Shown here piece by piece: positions 20,930-31,328 of a DNA stretch of 64,000 bases (position 1 is the stretch's first letter; the number at the start of each line of letters is the position of its first letter). The position numbers were made by a program, and so were the translations under genes. The notes under the pieces were generated by a model. It was not told the origin of the DNA and ran no database searches. It worked only from the letters and a program-made list of their open reading frames with translations. Origin of the DNA: Pisaster brevispinus (taxonomy: Eukaryota > Echinodermata > Asteroidea > Forcipulatida > Asteriidae); the NCBI GenBank assembly GCA_023634235.1, contig JAMKCF010000011.1:4544001-4608000 (forward strand), read 5' to 3'.

Positions 20930-23900
20930 GTAAGTTTGTGTCGAAGGTAACATTATTTTGTTGTTGTAATAAACTGTAAATTTTCTCTGAAGAGTTTTCA
21001 AGATGAAAGAAAGAGCAAACCTGAGAATATTTTAGATAAAGAATTAAATTGAGATAATAAAGCAAGAGTGCTTGTACTTTCGACTGGTACCCCTGAACAA
21101 AGATATTGACAAAATAGGGAGATTGTCAACATAGGGCAAGATAGCTCAGTTGATAGAGCACTGGCACGTTGAACTTGACGTCGCCCAAGTCAATTTTTCT
21201 TTGTTCAACCCCAAATTATTTTAAAAATTTACCCTTGTGTCTTGGAACTTTCTGTTATGTGCATACCATAACTTAACAAGTAAAATGTACAAGGCGCTAT
21301 TCCATCAAGAACATAGCGTACAATAACACAAAGTAACATGGATAAAGAGCTTAACAAAATAAATGTAGAGATGAAATAACATATTCCCTAATGACAGGCA
21401 GGATGATCGTTTCAAATCATTGGTCCAGCTTACACTAAAGGCTTTTGACCCAGAACAGAGAACATTCAAGTGAGTGGTGTCAAATGTGGGTGAAAGAAAG
21501 CGTGAAGGAGTGTAACATGATAGTAACTTGAAAAGATAGGAGAAGTTTTGTTCAAGCACATTTTAAACAAAAAGAGCAAGTTGGAAATGAATGCAGGCAA
21601 GTGCTTCTTTCGAATTGTAAGGTAGGAGCTAACTTAAAGTGGAAATATTTGTCGGGGGAGATTGTTGCTTGCTAGCTGCTTGTATGATCTGACTGGGTTG
21701 ACAATTCCAGACTGTCTTTAGAGAGCTTTGTCTGAAAGCAGCGCTTTAACCAGAGATGTGAATGTTGAGTCATTTCAGTTTGGTTTCAAACGCCGATTGT
21801 ACATCTTCTCATAGTGTGGCATTGAGATGTCACCACGACGGAGAATATCAGCAGATAATGATAAACGATCTGGCAAAGCATCTGGCTTCTTAAAGCATGT
21901 ACTGTCAAATGCTGCTTTGAAAAAGTGCCAAATTCGGTGGCCCTGTAAGCATACCTTTGCAATAACCCACTGTTTAGAAATTTCATCCCCTGCCTCTCAG
22001 CGCAGTAGCTTCTCTTGAAAGGGTAGACTAATCTTGTTGAAAAGTGCAGCCAGGATGCCTTTGGGGTCATTAAGGAGGTCATCGGAATCATCGATGATAG
22101 CTTCTTGATCATGTGACTTGATCACATGATCTAGTAGATCACTCATCTGTTTGAAGCCATAACCATGAGGTAAGGCAGTCTGAGGTAGCTCATCAAGGTT
22201 GAACGAATCCAGAGGCATGTTCATCATTTTCCCGTTCAATTTCTTGATGGACAGCATAACTTTCATAGGATGTCGCAGGATAAAAACACATGTCTGCAAC
22301 CATTTGGGATTGTCTCCAAGTTGTCTATGGTTGAGAAGACCATATCCTTGCAGAACGCCAGCTTCTTTCCGGAGTGGTCTTTCTCAAGTTGTTCCTTAGC
22401 CCACTTGTGATTGTGTAGAGTTGAATCATAACCACGGTGAATCTCCTTCACTTTAGATGAAGCTTTCATAAAAAGTTTCTATAACTGTTTTATTTTGGTG
22501 ATTACCATGGAGCCCTTCAGGACCAAACCAATGAGCTTAGTGCGAAAGGCTTGAAGTATGTGAGAGAATCCTATACAAAGCTTAGACAATTAGTGATTAC
22601 AGTAGATGTTGATCTAGGGATCGTTCACATGATGAGACCAACTTGGTGTTTAGATGTCAATGCTAGATAAACCTCTTCCATCTGAAACAAAAAATAAAAT
22701 AACCAAAAATTTGAACATCGTTTAAAGATCTATAGTTCTCCTATCAGAGAATAGAGTCATTAGTTGTGTCCATTGGTCATTGCATTACTTCTGGTAACTT
22801 CAGAATGCTAATAATGAAAAAACATAATTGTCATTGAAAAATACATTCTTTTTGAATGAAAATTACAGTCACACAAAAAAACTGGTGATTTCTCTTTCTC
22901 TGACTCTCTAGTAAGCAACCATTGATCATGATGTTACATCAACTCTTCCTTGGCATTCTTCAAACATTACAAAATTTACCTTTTCCCGTCAAAAAAATCC
23001 AACTTATTGTTGCATGGACAATTTAAGCAACCATTAACTATCAGTATCATCCATCAGAAAACACTCGTGTGCAAAATGTACCTGGACATGCATGCACATG
23101 TGGTCTGTTAGTGTTGTTTAATCCCAAAGTTCACAGATTGTGGACTTTCTGTGCAAATATGCTATTGCAATGAGCAGAGTGTAATTTGCCTTTCTAGTCA
23201 ATTGTTTGAAATTCCAGCAATTAAAACAAAATGTGTTGCAAATATCCGGTCCAAGTCCCTATTTACATTTGGTAAATCTATCTTCTTTTGGGGTTCAAAA
23301 TAGTATTTGTTAATTTGATCTCTGTATTAAATAATTACTTAAAATGAGAACACTTTTAAATGTACTTATTGAAATAAATGTTTTTAAAATAATAAACCAC
23401 AAGGGAAACTGACTGGGTAATTTTTTTTTACCCAGTCAGTTTTCCCAGTTCCCTTGAGGTTTATTATTTAATACCGGAAATGAAAAGTCACATCCCCTAA
23501 TTGCCTTTTAAAAGGTGATCCCCTGGCTGCCGCTTCCAAGGTTGTATCGTAAACCTGAGTGTGATCCCTGGCTACACGGCAGTTACTGGTTGTATGGCTT
23601 CTGACTGGCACCCCCCTGAACTCAAGCTCTGGTGTTTCTAATCAGCAGAGTGTGGGTTCGAGCCCCGGTCGTGACACTTGTGTCCTTAAGCAAGACACTT
23701 AACCATGATTGCTTCGTCCTTCGGATGGGACGTAAAGCCGTTGGTCCCGTGTGTTGTGTAACGCACGAAAAAGAACCCAGTGCACTTATCGAAAAGAGAA
23801 GGGGTCCGCCCCGGTGTTCCTGGTTTGATTGGCTGCATATTGCGCCACAGCACCTTGTAAACCATTACATGGTGCTATGTAAAGGAGTAGGTCTCATACT

Positions 23901-26900
23901 TCAAACGTAGCCCCAAATACCTTGCAGGAAATACTGAATGTTAAGCGCTTAGAGGCTGGCCTGCAGTAGGCGCTATACAAATACAATATATTATTATTAT
24001 TATAATCCGGAGGTGGTTGGTTCAAATTCCGCTCTAGTAAACTTGTCTTTGTTCAACCCCAAGTCAGAAATTCATGTGTAATAAAATGTCCATGGTTGGT
24101 TATTTTTCAGATACGGATGAGATTTACACATGGGGCAATGGCAACAGTGGTCAGTAAGTACATTTGTTGTAGACAGGAATTTTATTTCTAATTGCCTAGA
24201 AATGACTTGTTCTGAAAGACAATTCAACACAAGAACCTTCAATTAGTTTTTTGCTCAGAGGATATTTGAAATAAATACCACTTTAAGACTGACCACTTTA
24301 ACTGAAAGTACAATTTTAAAAATAGTATTAGCTGTTGCAAACTGCTTACCAACCAAAAGGACCTATGGTATAAATACAGAAAAATAGTTAGTGGCCTGAC
24401 GTTTCGACCCTAGCAGATTCTTTCTCGAAGGCTAAAGAGAAAGACTCTGCTAGACTCTTCGAGAAAGACTCTGCTAGGGTCAAAACTTCAGGCCACTAAC
24501 TATTTTTTTGAAAGTACACTTGTAAAAATTTTGTTGTGTAGGTTATTGAAGGATGCTGTGGTTTGACCTACATTGTGTACTTGGATGATATACAGTGTAC
24601 AACCCTAGGTTTGCAGTAGGATCTGAAAGTAAACTGTCCAAAAATAGCTGGAAAATGAAAAAAATTTATGTTTAAATTGTTTACTTACAAACATGTTCTC
24701 ATGTGAATGTTGGATAAAAAAGCATGATGTTCAAAAACACTTGGAGCCGCACTAACTGTCTGTATGATTCGACACCTTTTCACCCTTCACCCACTCTGGG
24801 AATCTCAGTCAATATAATGTTTGTCTAGTGTGCTAGTTTGCCCAAATTTACTCAAGAATTTATACTTATGCTACATCTTTACAATGCTTAACTTGTCAGA
24901 CTTGGTTGTGGAGACAAAGAGACGCATCTCATACCCAAAAGGGTTCACCTACCTAGTGAAGGCAAAGTATCGCCCATCAAAGGCGTAGCTTGTGGGAGTC
25001 GTCATACCACCCTGTGGTTAGAGAACGGCCTGTGCTTCAGCTGGGGAAATAACTTCTATGCCCAGCTTGGGTATGATTTCCGAATAGAGAACTATAAAGA
25101 TAATCAGGTATGTTGGTTGTTAAACGTGTGAAACTCTACAGTGGGGTGATAGACTGTATTCGCTCTGAATTGAGATTGGAAAAAAAAGAGTAACAGTGAA
25201 TGGTTTGATACATCAAAGGCCCCTCCCACCCCCTAAGGAAAATGAATAAATAAGTAAACAAATGAAATGGACTTGCCCCTACTTGCTCTCTCAAGTGAAA
25301 ACGTCTAGTTATACCTCTGCTGTTAAACTAATTCAGACAAATCAAATGAAAGGCTTGCTGGGTCCTCACCAGGGTTGAAGGATAACCAAGCTGGACCCAA
25401 CAAGACATAAAAAAAAGTATGTAATCTAGAGAGACACCACAACTATTATTATTATTATTATTAAAACACTCCTTGCAGCCCAAAGGCTGAATTGCACAGT
25501 GATTGTACATGAATAAAAAAAGAAAAGAAAAAAGAATACAGAGCATACATGAAATAAAAAAAATTAACTGTAAGACGGAAACAACAGCAATACAACTCTA
25601 AAAACCTTAGTTCGTATAAAGATAAAGTATTACATTCATTTGTTAAGTAATCTGGTGAGGTGTGGCACGGGACTGTTCTTAAATCTGTTTGAGGTGAAAG
25701 AGTATTCATTAACGATCCGGTTTGATCTAAGGCTCGTAGAATGGGAACTTCTAGTTACAGGGCACCATTCGCTGATTCTACCCAAAAAGTGACTGTGTTG
25801 AGATTTCTGGCTTGCTTACCGAGGCATCAATTGAGGCGTAGACTTTGAGAGTGATAAATGCAAATGTGGGTCATGTCTCTTTTGCAGGCAACTCGTCAAT
25901 ACCTGCTACTTAGCTTGGCTAGAAAAAACATCTGTGATGAGGTATAGATTTATGGCATGGCTATACATTCGCGTAAAGTTTTTGCTGCTTTTTGTTCTAA
26001 TCATTTTGCTGCATGTGCTAATAACTTAATAACTTTAGAATTGAAAGGGAAGGTACAAAAGTCAATGGGCTGATAAACTTAATACCAGAGCTCTTATTCT
26101 GGGTGAATTGTCATGTCATGGATATCTCTGAAGGCTCATTTTGGCAAATGAATTTATAGTATGGCCTGTATCAATCAATCAATCAATCTGAAGTGCTTTT
26201 ACTTCTAGATTATTCTGATGTTTCTTCAATCTATAGAAAGTAAAGAATCTCTGTCAAGGCACTGTTCATTGTTCATAGTAATCATTTAATAATGTGAAGC
26301 AATTTAACCAACGAAGAGTTTTTTTTTCCAAAACGTGAGTAAATGTGTTGAAGAATCCTCAAAAAAAAACATTTTTCCACAAAGTCTTTCTTTGTAATAC
26401 TAAATAATTTTTTTAGTAAAAACATAGTTTTAAAATTCATTGTTGTACCTTCCCTATTTTATTTATTTGAATGCTCCTACAGGTCATGGTACTGTTGATT
26501 TTACAGTTTTCTTTTTAACCTCCAGCACAACAGATTAAACAGAGATACGTTTGTACTTTGCAGGGTCATCTGCTTTGTTTGCACATTTCTGTATAGATCT
26601 AGTAACACTATCAAGTTCTTCAACATTAATTACTCATTTGCTTGCCTTAACACATCCACAGATGGCCTCTCTGAGTGTAAACTCAGTTTAACCTGTAATT
26701 GACACTTAAAAGATGTCATTAAGCTGTTGTAACAAAAGTAACTTTATGGAGGATGCTTTATCACGGAGAAAACTCTCTTGAAGATAACAGTAGCATTCTT
26801 TATAGAAACATTGAGGCTTGCCCTTTTCACAGCCAATGTATCACATGAAAGAAATGTTTTTCTGTGTTCATTGTGCTACTTAATCCTATGAAAGTAGTTC

Positions 26901-29900
26901 TTTCACTGTATAAGGTTTCAAGTTCCACTGGTGGTTGTTTTGTATTTATTTTGTTTGCAAACATATCAATAATGAACTAACAGTTCTATAGAGATGTTTT
27001 TACTGACAATCTAATTCTGACAAAATGAAGTATTTGAAATCTTTCTGTGTAACTTTGTGCCCCCTTTACCACCCTGAGAATCCTCTCTGTTTCAAATCAT
27101 GTCATATACGACAGTGTGACTTTTATAACCAAACTGACTAGTTGCTTTCTACAAACAAAATGAAAGAACAATGCTGTTTGCTTAAGAACTTAAGCATGTG
27201 TTGTGATGAGACATTGTGATTTTATGAGGATTGGAATGAAGTATATTCTTTCCCGAAACCAAGGATTTACCATCTCTTAATTGATTAATTGTAGACTGCG
27301 CAAGTCTTGTGCGTATGAAAGATACAAAAAACTCAAACAAAGTCTATATTTTTCTATGAAATAAATTTTTATTTTAAAACTTTGTATTATTTGTAAACAA
27401 AATTTCAAAACAAAAGTATATAAATGTTATAAATGCAGTTCAAATTTTGGTCTAAGACAAATAATTTATTAAAATTAACATTGAAACAAAATTAAAACTT
27501 GGGAAGAGAATGCTTAAATTTTTTAGAAAGCCCATTTGCCAACCACACCGGTTGATAACTTCTGCACAAAGTAATGGAAGGAAATGAGCAGTATTTGGTT
27601 AAAATGTACTACATGAATCCGCACTTCAGCGGATCTTCAAAAATCAATACATGTTTCTGAGTAATCTCTCATGCAGATATTGTTTTAAAAGCTTGTTTCA
27701 AAGGACAAAACAGGCTGCCATGACATTTTGAAATATTTTCAACTTTGTAAGCATTTTTTCCGACAGTCTGGCACATGATTCTTTATTGTTGATGGAATAT
27801 GTGTATTGTTTTTGATAATAGGTATTGCCTCACAGGTTAAGTCCCATTGCACAACATAAAGTCAAGCAGATAGCCTGTGGGGAGAAGCACACCTTGTTCT
27901 TGTACGATACGGGTATCGTTGCTGCATGTGGGTGAGTAATACCCAATTGATGTATCAATCCCAGCTGTAGGGGGGTATCTTGAATGTAACCAGGGGCAAT
28001 TAGGGTTGGGGTGGAGGGAAACATACATTGTTACTTCAGGAAACAGGTGTAGTGGTTGCATGTTGGATTATCACCTCAATGAGTATACTACTCCCTACAG
28101 GTGTATTGTGAGTTATACCCATGGGCAAAGCATTTGCTGGTTATGCATGATACAGGTGTAGTGGCTGCACCCCAGTGGGTATATCAGACCCCATGTTGGT
28201 ACCCAGAGATGATTAAACAGGGCACACATTCATAATGGCCACAACGAATGCATATCCAACTAATTTCTAAACCCTTGTGCCTCTCTCTCTGGAAGTCTTG
28301 GCCAAGGCTGCAACCTGAGAACTGTGCCTGTTGAGGTGTAATAGCGCCCTCTGTTGGGTTAGCAGTGAGCCAGTATAGAGAAGGCTGTGATGATCTAATG
28401 AAACACAAAGGAAAAAAACAGTTTAAACTACACCATAGAGAGAATTGTCACGTAAGAATAAAATAAGCCAATGATTTATCTTATTTCTATACAGATGTAA
28501 TGGCTTTGGACAGCTTGGATCAGGTGACAGAGCAGAGCTAGTTTCACCCAAGTCTCTGGAGTCACTAGAGGGGGTAGTCTACATTGCCTGTGGGGGAAAC
28601 CATAGTCTAGTGGTTACAGGTAATCTATGCTATAAAAGCTGTTAACTCGTGCCATCTTGGATTTGAATTGTGCCATCTTGGGGTTGGATCACGCCATTTT
28701 GGATTTTGGTCGGGTGTGATCCAGGTCTGGTGGGGTCCCAGATGAACACTTACCAAACTGTTCTGATTGGTCATGAATCATCACATGGGTCTATTAAATT
28801 AGTTTGTTCTGATTGTCATGAACCATCACACAGGTCTTTTAATTTAGTTTGTTCTGATTGGTCATGAACCATCACATGGGTCTTTTAAATTAGTTTGTTC
28901 TGATTGGTCATGAACCATATCACATGGGTCTTTTAAATTAGGTTGTTCTGATTGGTTATGAACCATCACATGGGTCTTTTAATTTAGTTTGTTCTGATTG
29001 GTCATGAACCATCACATGGGTCTTTTAAATTAGGTTGTTCTGATTGGTCATGAACTGTCACATGGGCTTATTGAAGTACTCTTAACCATGAAATATGTCA
29101 GATTGGTTGATAGTGTTGAAGTGTGCAATGCACTAGCTGTCCCTCTACCTGGATGCCAGTTCAATGTTGTTCTTATGCTGTCACAAAAATGCACCCTTTC
29201 CATTTTCAGTTTTTGAACATTTCTTCTTTTTTTCAACAGAAATGGTGATTTTTTAAATTTTTTTTATCCCTAAAAGACTTCGGCATTTATTAATAGTTTA
29301 TAAATTTAAGGGTTGTCTTTACTGGTATGAATGCTTTTAGTCTGTCTCAATGCAATCTATATTTATCCTACATTAAGCTCTTATTCTTAACAATTCACCC
29401 GATTATAATGTCTTATTTATGGAAGGCTATGCTTACCTAACCTTAACTCCTTAACCAGGGTGAAGAGACTGAAACTCTCTGTCTGTTGACCCAAAGTCAT
29501 TTGTTATTTTGATGAGGAAGTAATGTGTAAGTTGTAAACTTCCTGTTGATCTGCTAATCTGATCGTCCCAGGAACAACTCTTCAAAAGAACAGAAGGTGA
29601 ACAACCTCCAACCCCCCCCATTCCAATGCTTCAAATAAGAAAAAACACCCCAAGGGGAATTCTCTTTTTAGATCTTAGCTCTAAAAATACACCATCTCCC
29701 CAAGACTCAACTTTTTCTATCCACTTTTTTTATTTTGTATTCTTTTTTTTCTTCTTTGTAGACGCTGGGGAACTTTTCGCGTGGGGTTTGGGTAGAGCGT
29801 GCGGATACCGCCGGCAGGACGTCTTACAGCCAGTCCGCATGATGACGCGTCAGAGTAATGTGGTCATGACTGCAGGTGGCTGTGCACACTCAGTGGCTCT

Positions 29901-29905
29901 AACAG
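20629..29905 (+). CDS. RCC1-repeat (beta-propeller) protein, first six coding exons; 3' end not seen
   Basis: Six exons join in phase to 310 codons. After a polar 30-residue N-terminus there are five RCC1 blade signatures in order: GQHGQG...GASHTIIVT, GQLGCGD...GSRHTTLWL, AQLGYD...GEKHTLFLY, GQLGSGD...GGNHSLVVT and GLGRACGY...GCAHSVALT. W-G pairs (SWGCG, TWGNG, SWGNN, AWGLG) open the blades. Seven blades are usual, so at least two are missing and the frame is open at the last donor. Some RCC1 proteins are Ran or Rab exchange factors; others use the propeller only for binding. I cannot assign a specific orthologue: the diverged first blade, with a 30-residue insertion, does not match a family I know. 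Confidence 0.85.
21129..21230 (+). mobile_element. tRNA-derived SINE fragment in RCC1 gene intron 1
   Basis: TAGCTCAGTTGATAGAGC (21142-21159) is a good polymerase III A box and D arm, and TTGTTCAACCCC (21201-21212) is a degenerate B box. The words CTTTGTTCAACCCCAA recur at about 24045-24062, next to a second B-box-like GGTTCAAATTCC, so at least two copies of one family lie in this intron. Confidence 0.5.
21775..22469 (-). pseudogene. Decayed sulfotransferase-like (P-loop superfamily) gene copy
   Basis: Reading the minus strand with one frame change near 22270 and one in-frame TGA near 22013 gives about 230 residues without introns: KKLAFCKDMVFSTIDNL, HVFL then RHPMKVMLSIKK, PHGYGFKQMSDLLDHV, IIDDSDDLLNDPKGIL, and an end of MPHYEKMYNRRLKP. 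The RHPxKVxLS, DDLLxDPxGIL and MPYYEKMYxxRL words are those of a sulfotransferase-like family that is numerous in invertebrate deuterostomes. The N-terminal P-loop part is missing. Absence of introns suggests a retrocopy. Family assignment is from memory of these motifs. Confidence 0.55.
23391..23465. repeat. Foldback hairpin of about 30-bp arms
   Basis: AATAAACCACAAGGGAAACT and GACTGGGTAA on the left pair with TTACCCAGTCAGTTTTCCC and CCCTTGAGGTTTATT on the right, separated by a short T run. One arm has a few extra bases. It resembles a very short MITE or a solo hairpin element. Confidence 0.7.
23590..24005 (+). mobile_element. tRNA-derived SINE with conserved central domain and (ATT)n tail
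   Basis: A B box, GGGTTCGAGCCC (about 23654), is followed by CTTAAGCAAGACACTTAACC, TTCGGATGGGACGTAAAGCC and GTGTAACGCACGAAAAAGAA. It ends with TTAAGCGCTTAGAGGC, GCGCTATACAAATA and ATT repeats. The GATGGGACGTAAAGCCG core is shared by SINEs of several marine phyla. The open frame at 23632-23910 is part of this element and is not a gene. Confidence 0.7.
24111..24153 (+). CDS. RCC1 gene exon 2
   Basis: A 43-base exon between acceptor TATTTTTCAG and donor GTCA|GTAAGT, encoding DTDEIYTWGNGNSGQ. It is too short to be noticed as an open frame, but the join to exon 3 recreates GQLGCGD exactly, which confirms both splice sites. Confidence 0.9.
24304..24529. mobile_element. Foldback element copy A (GGCCTGACGTTTCGACC arms)
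   Basis: Left arm 24380-24429 and right arm 24459-24508 are inverted copies built on TAGTTAGTGGCCTGACGTTT and GAAAGACTCTGCTAGGGTC. A leader, AAATAGTATTAGCTGTTGCA, precedes the left arm. GAAAGTACAATTTTAAAAAT before and GAAAGTACACTTGTAAAAAT after are imperfect direct repeats that may be a diverged target duplication. A second copy is at 42024. Confidence 0.65.
24900..25107 (+). CDS. RCC1 gene exon 3
   Basis: 208 bases from acceptor ACTTGTCAG to donor CAG|GTATGT. It encodes LGCGDKETHLIPKRV, GVACGSRHTTLWLENGLC and FSWGNNFYAQLG, covering the end of blade 2 and start of blade 3. Confidence 0.92.
25108..27821. other. RCC1 gene intron 3
   Basis: Apart from the retroelement fragment near 25.4-25.8 kb, this 2.7-kb intron shows only AT-rich unique sequence and a short (TCAA)n at about 26170. 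No exon candidate was found. Confidence 0.6.
25385..25760 (-). mobile_element. Possible 3' end of a non-LTR retrotransposon with (AAT)n tail
   Basis: On the minus strand, TGCAATTCAGCCTTTGGGCT and GCAAGGAGTG run into AATAATAATAAT (25443-25463). Upstream (about 25630-25740) a short frame reads YSFTSNRFKNSPVPHLTRLLNK before a stop, which resembles the basic C-terminus of a reverse transcriptase. The rest is not seen, so this would be a 5'-truncated, dead copy. LINE type is not assigned. Confidence 0.35.
27822..27931 (+). CDS. RCC1 gene exon 4
   Basis: 110 bases from acceptor TTTTGATAATAG to donor TGTGG|GTGAGT. It encodes VLPHRLSPIAQHKVKQIA and CGEKHTLFLYDTGIVAACG, the end of blade 3 and start of blade 4. 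Its last 60 bases have two decayed copies in the next intron. Confidence 0.92.
27975..28180 (+). pseudogene. Two decayed copies of RCC1 exon 4 end in intron 4
   Basis: At about 28022-28070 the translation reads GGKHTLLLQETGVVVACW, and at about 28131-28173 AKHLLVMHDTGVVAAP. Exon 4 has GEKHTLFLYDTGIVAACG. Similarity continues a little into the flanking intron (TAATACCC-like words), so the copying was at DNA level. Just before the first copy, 27992-28015 reads ECNQGQLGLG, like the start of exon 5 (GCNGFGQLGSG), but in another frame. No clean splice sites flank the copies. Confidence 0.6.
28342..28357 (-). promoter_or_regulatory. CTCF-like core motif in RCC1 gene intron 4
   Basis: On the minus strand the sequence reads CCAACAGAGGGCGCTA. 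The CTCF core consensus is CCASYAGRKGGCRSY, so 14 of 15 positions agree. A single motif match does not prove binding. Confidence 0.35.
28495..28619 (+). CDS. RCC1 gene exon 5
   Basis: 125 bases from acceptor TTTCTATACAG to donor ACAG|GTAATC. It encodes CNGFGQLGSGDRAELVSP and, at its end, YIACGGNHSLVVT: a complete blade turn. Confidence 0.92.
28760..29075. repeat. Seven tandem copies of a 46-bp unit in RCC1 gene intron 5
   Basis: The unit holds TTCTGATTGGTCATGAACCA and CACATGGGTCTTTTAAATTA. TTCTGATTG starts fall at 28761, 28807, 28852, 28898, 28946, 28992 and 29038 (spacing 45-48). Each unit includes GATTGG, an inverted CCAAT box. There are no spacers between units. Confidence 0.9.
29762..29905 (+). 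CDS. RCC1 gene exon 6, last certain exon
   Basis: 144 bases from a long pyrimidine tract plus TTTGTAG to donor ACAG|GTAGGT, phase 1 out. It encodes DAGELFAWGLGRACGYRRQD and, at its end, TAGGCAHSVALT. Reading through the donor reaches a stop at about 30003, so a retained intron would truncate the protein. Confidence 0.9.
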
Positions 29906-30954
29906 GTAGGTCCATTGTCTTGGCAACCTTGCTGCCACGTGCGGGTCGCCATTTTGACTGGAAAGTATCAGTGGCACGAGGGCGCTGTTGTATCACTGAT
30001 TTTTAAGTAAACTTGATAACCTCAAAAACTTTTTCGACAACTCTATTCAACTTAAAACTTTAACTGTGTCGTCCCCTTAAAAAAAACTAAAACAAAAACC
30101 CCTTTTTTGTTGATCCATCAAATATGCGTGACATAAACCATTTTAACATTGTATTGTTTTGTTTCAAAATACATTAAAAGTATTTCATGACGGCAGGTTT
30201 TTGTGATATTTACTCATCACAGTTTACCCATAATGAATAGTAAATCCATTCACAAAAGGAAATATTTTGAAATGAAAGGTTCATTTTTAATTAAAAGACA
30301 GGTCTGTGGTTTTTTATTTTGTCATGGATCTCTCTGTCTTTGCCTTCAGACTTACTTGAAAATGAAATGAACTTGCCATCAGGAATGAAAGACAAAGCCC
30401 TATTATGCACAAACCTGTAGTTTTTCAGCTATTGTATTTAATAGTGTGTTAATGCTGGAAGTTAAGGTTTTTTCCCCTCTTGACCTCTACTCAGTTTTTA
30501 GGATTTAGTTTTTATGTACAATCAAACCCAGGACAAAAAAATCGGTTGCAAACTCAAAAACTAGATGTAACATAGTTTGTAAAGATTGAGAGAAAACGAA
30601 AGGTTCATTCTCCATGGACCATCACATTATTGGTATTCACAGAGCATCTCTTGTACCATGTACAACTACAGCTAATAATTGTTATTTCCAGGTACGTTAA
30701 TAATAAGTGCACATGATTACTGATCAGATTATATTATAATTGTTTCCCAGTTGTATATTTCCCCTACCAGCAGAATACTAGAATGTTAGGATAATCTTTT
30801 TTTTTTAATCCCTTTATTTTTTATGTCTCAGACAATGACTAGAATGGATATAACATAGTTTCTCTCTGAAACACCAGACTGTTGTCTGTGATATGAAATC
30901 TCCATGTGTTGCAGCTCATTTTATCCTGGACCCTTTCCCATGATGTCATAAGTG

Positions 30955-31328
30955 CAGGGCTCGAATTTGGGATAAAATTTCGCAAGACCGCAGGGCTTGT
31001 AGCTCAAAATGTTTACCGGACCAGAATTTATTTCACAAGACCAGAATCTTTATGAGAAAGAGCTTTCTGCACAGTTTGACAAGTAAATTGTAGATTTTTC
31101 TCATTTGTCTATTGGGTTAGTATTATTTTGTTACTCAATGGAATTGTATAAATACCAGACTCAAGGTCAACATTTGAACATCTTTTCTTCCTCATAATGA
31201 TACTACACAGTGGCTATTATTAAATTGAAAAACACAAGACCGCCGGACTTGTCAAGTCATGAGTTTACTGGCCCAAGGATAAAATCACTGGCCTGGGGCC
31301 TGTGGTCCAGTGTCAAATTCGAGCCCTG
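30955..31328. mobile_element. 374-bp MITE with 15-bp terminal inverted repeats and 5-bp target duplication
   Basis: It starts CAGGGCTCGAATTTG and ends CAAATTCGAGCCCTG, a perfect 15-bp inverted pair. It is bordered by AAGTG on both sides (30950-30954 and 31329-31333). CACAAGACC and CCGGACTTG-like words repeat inside. No coding capacity. Ends and target duplication together make the element boundaries certain; the superfamily is not assigned. Confidence 0.8.

Noticed and set aside
23632..23910. 92-codon open frame
   Set aside because: It coincides with the conserved central domain of a SINE.
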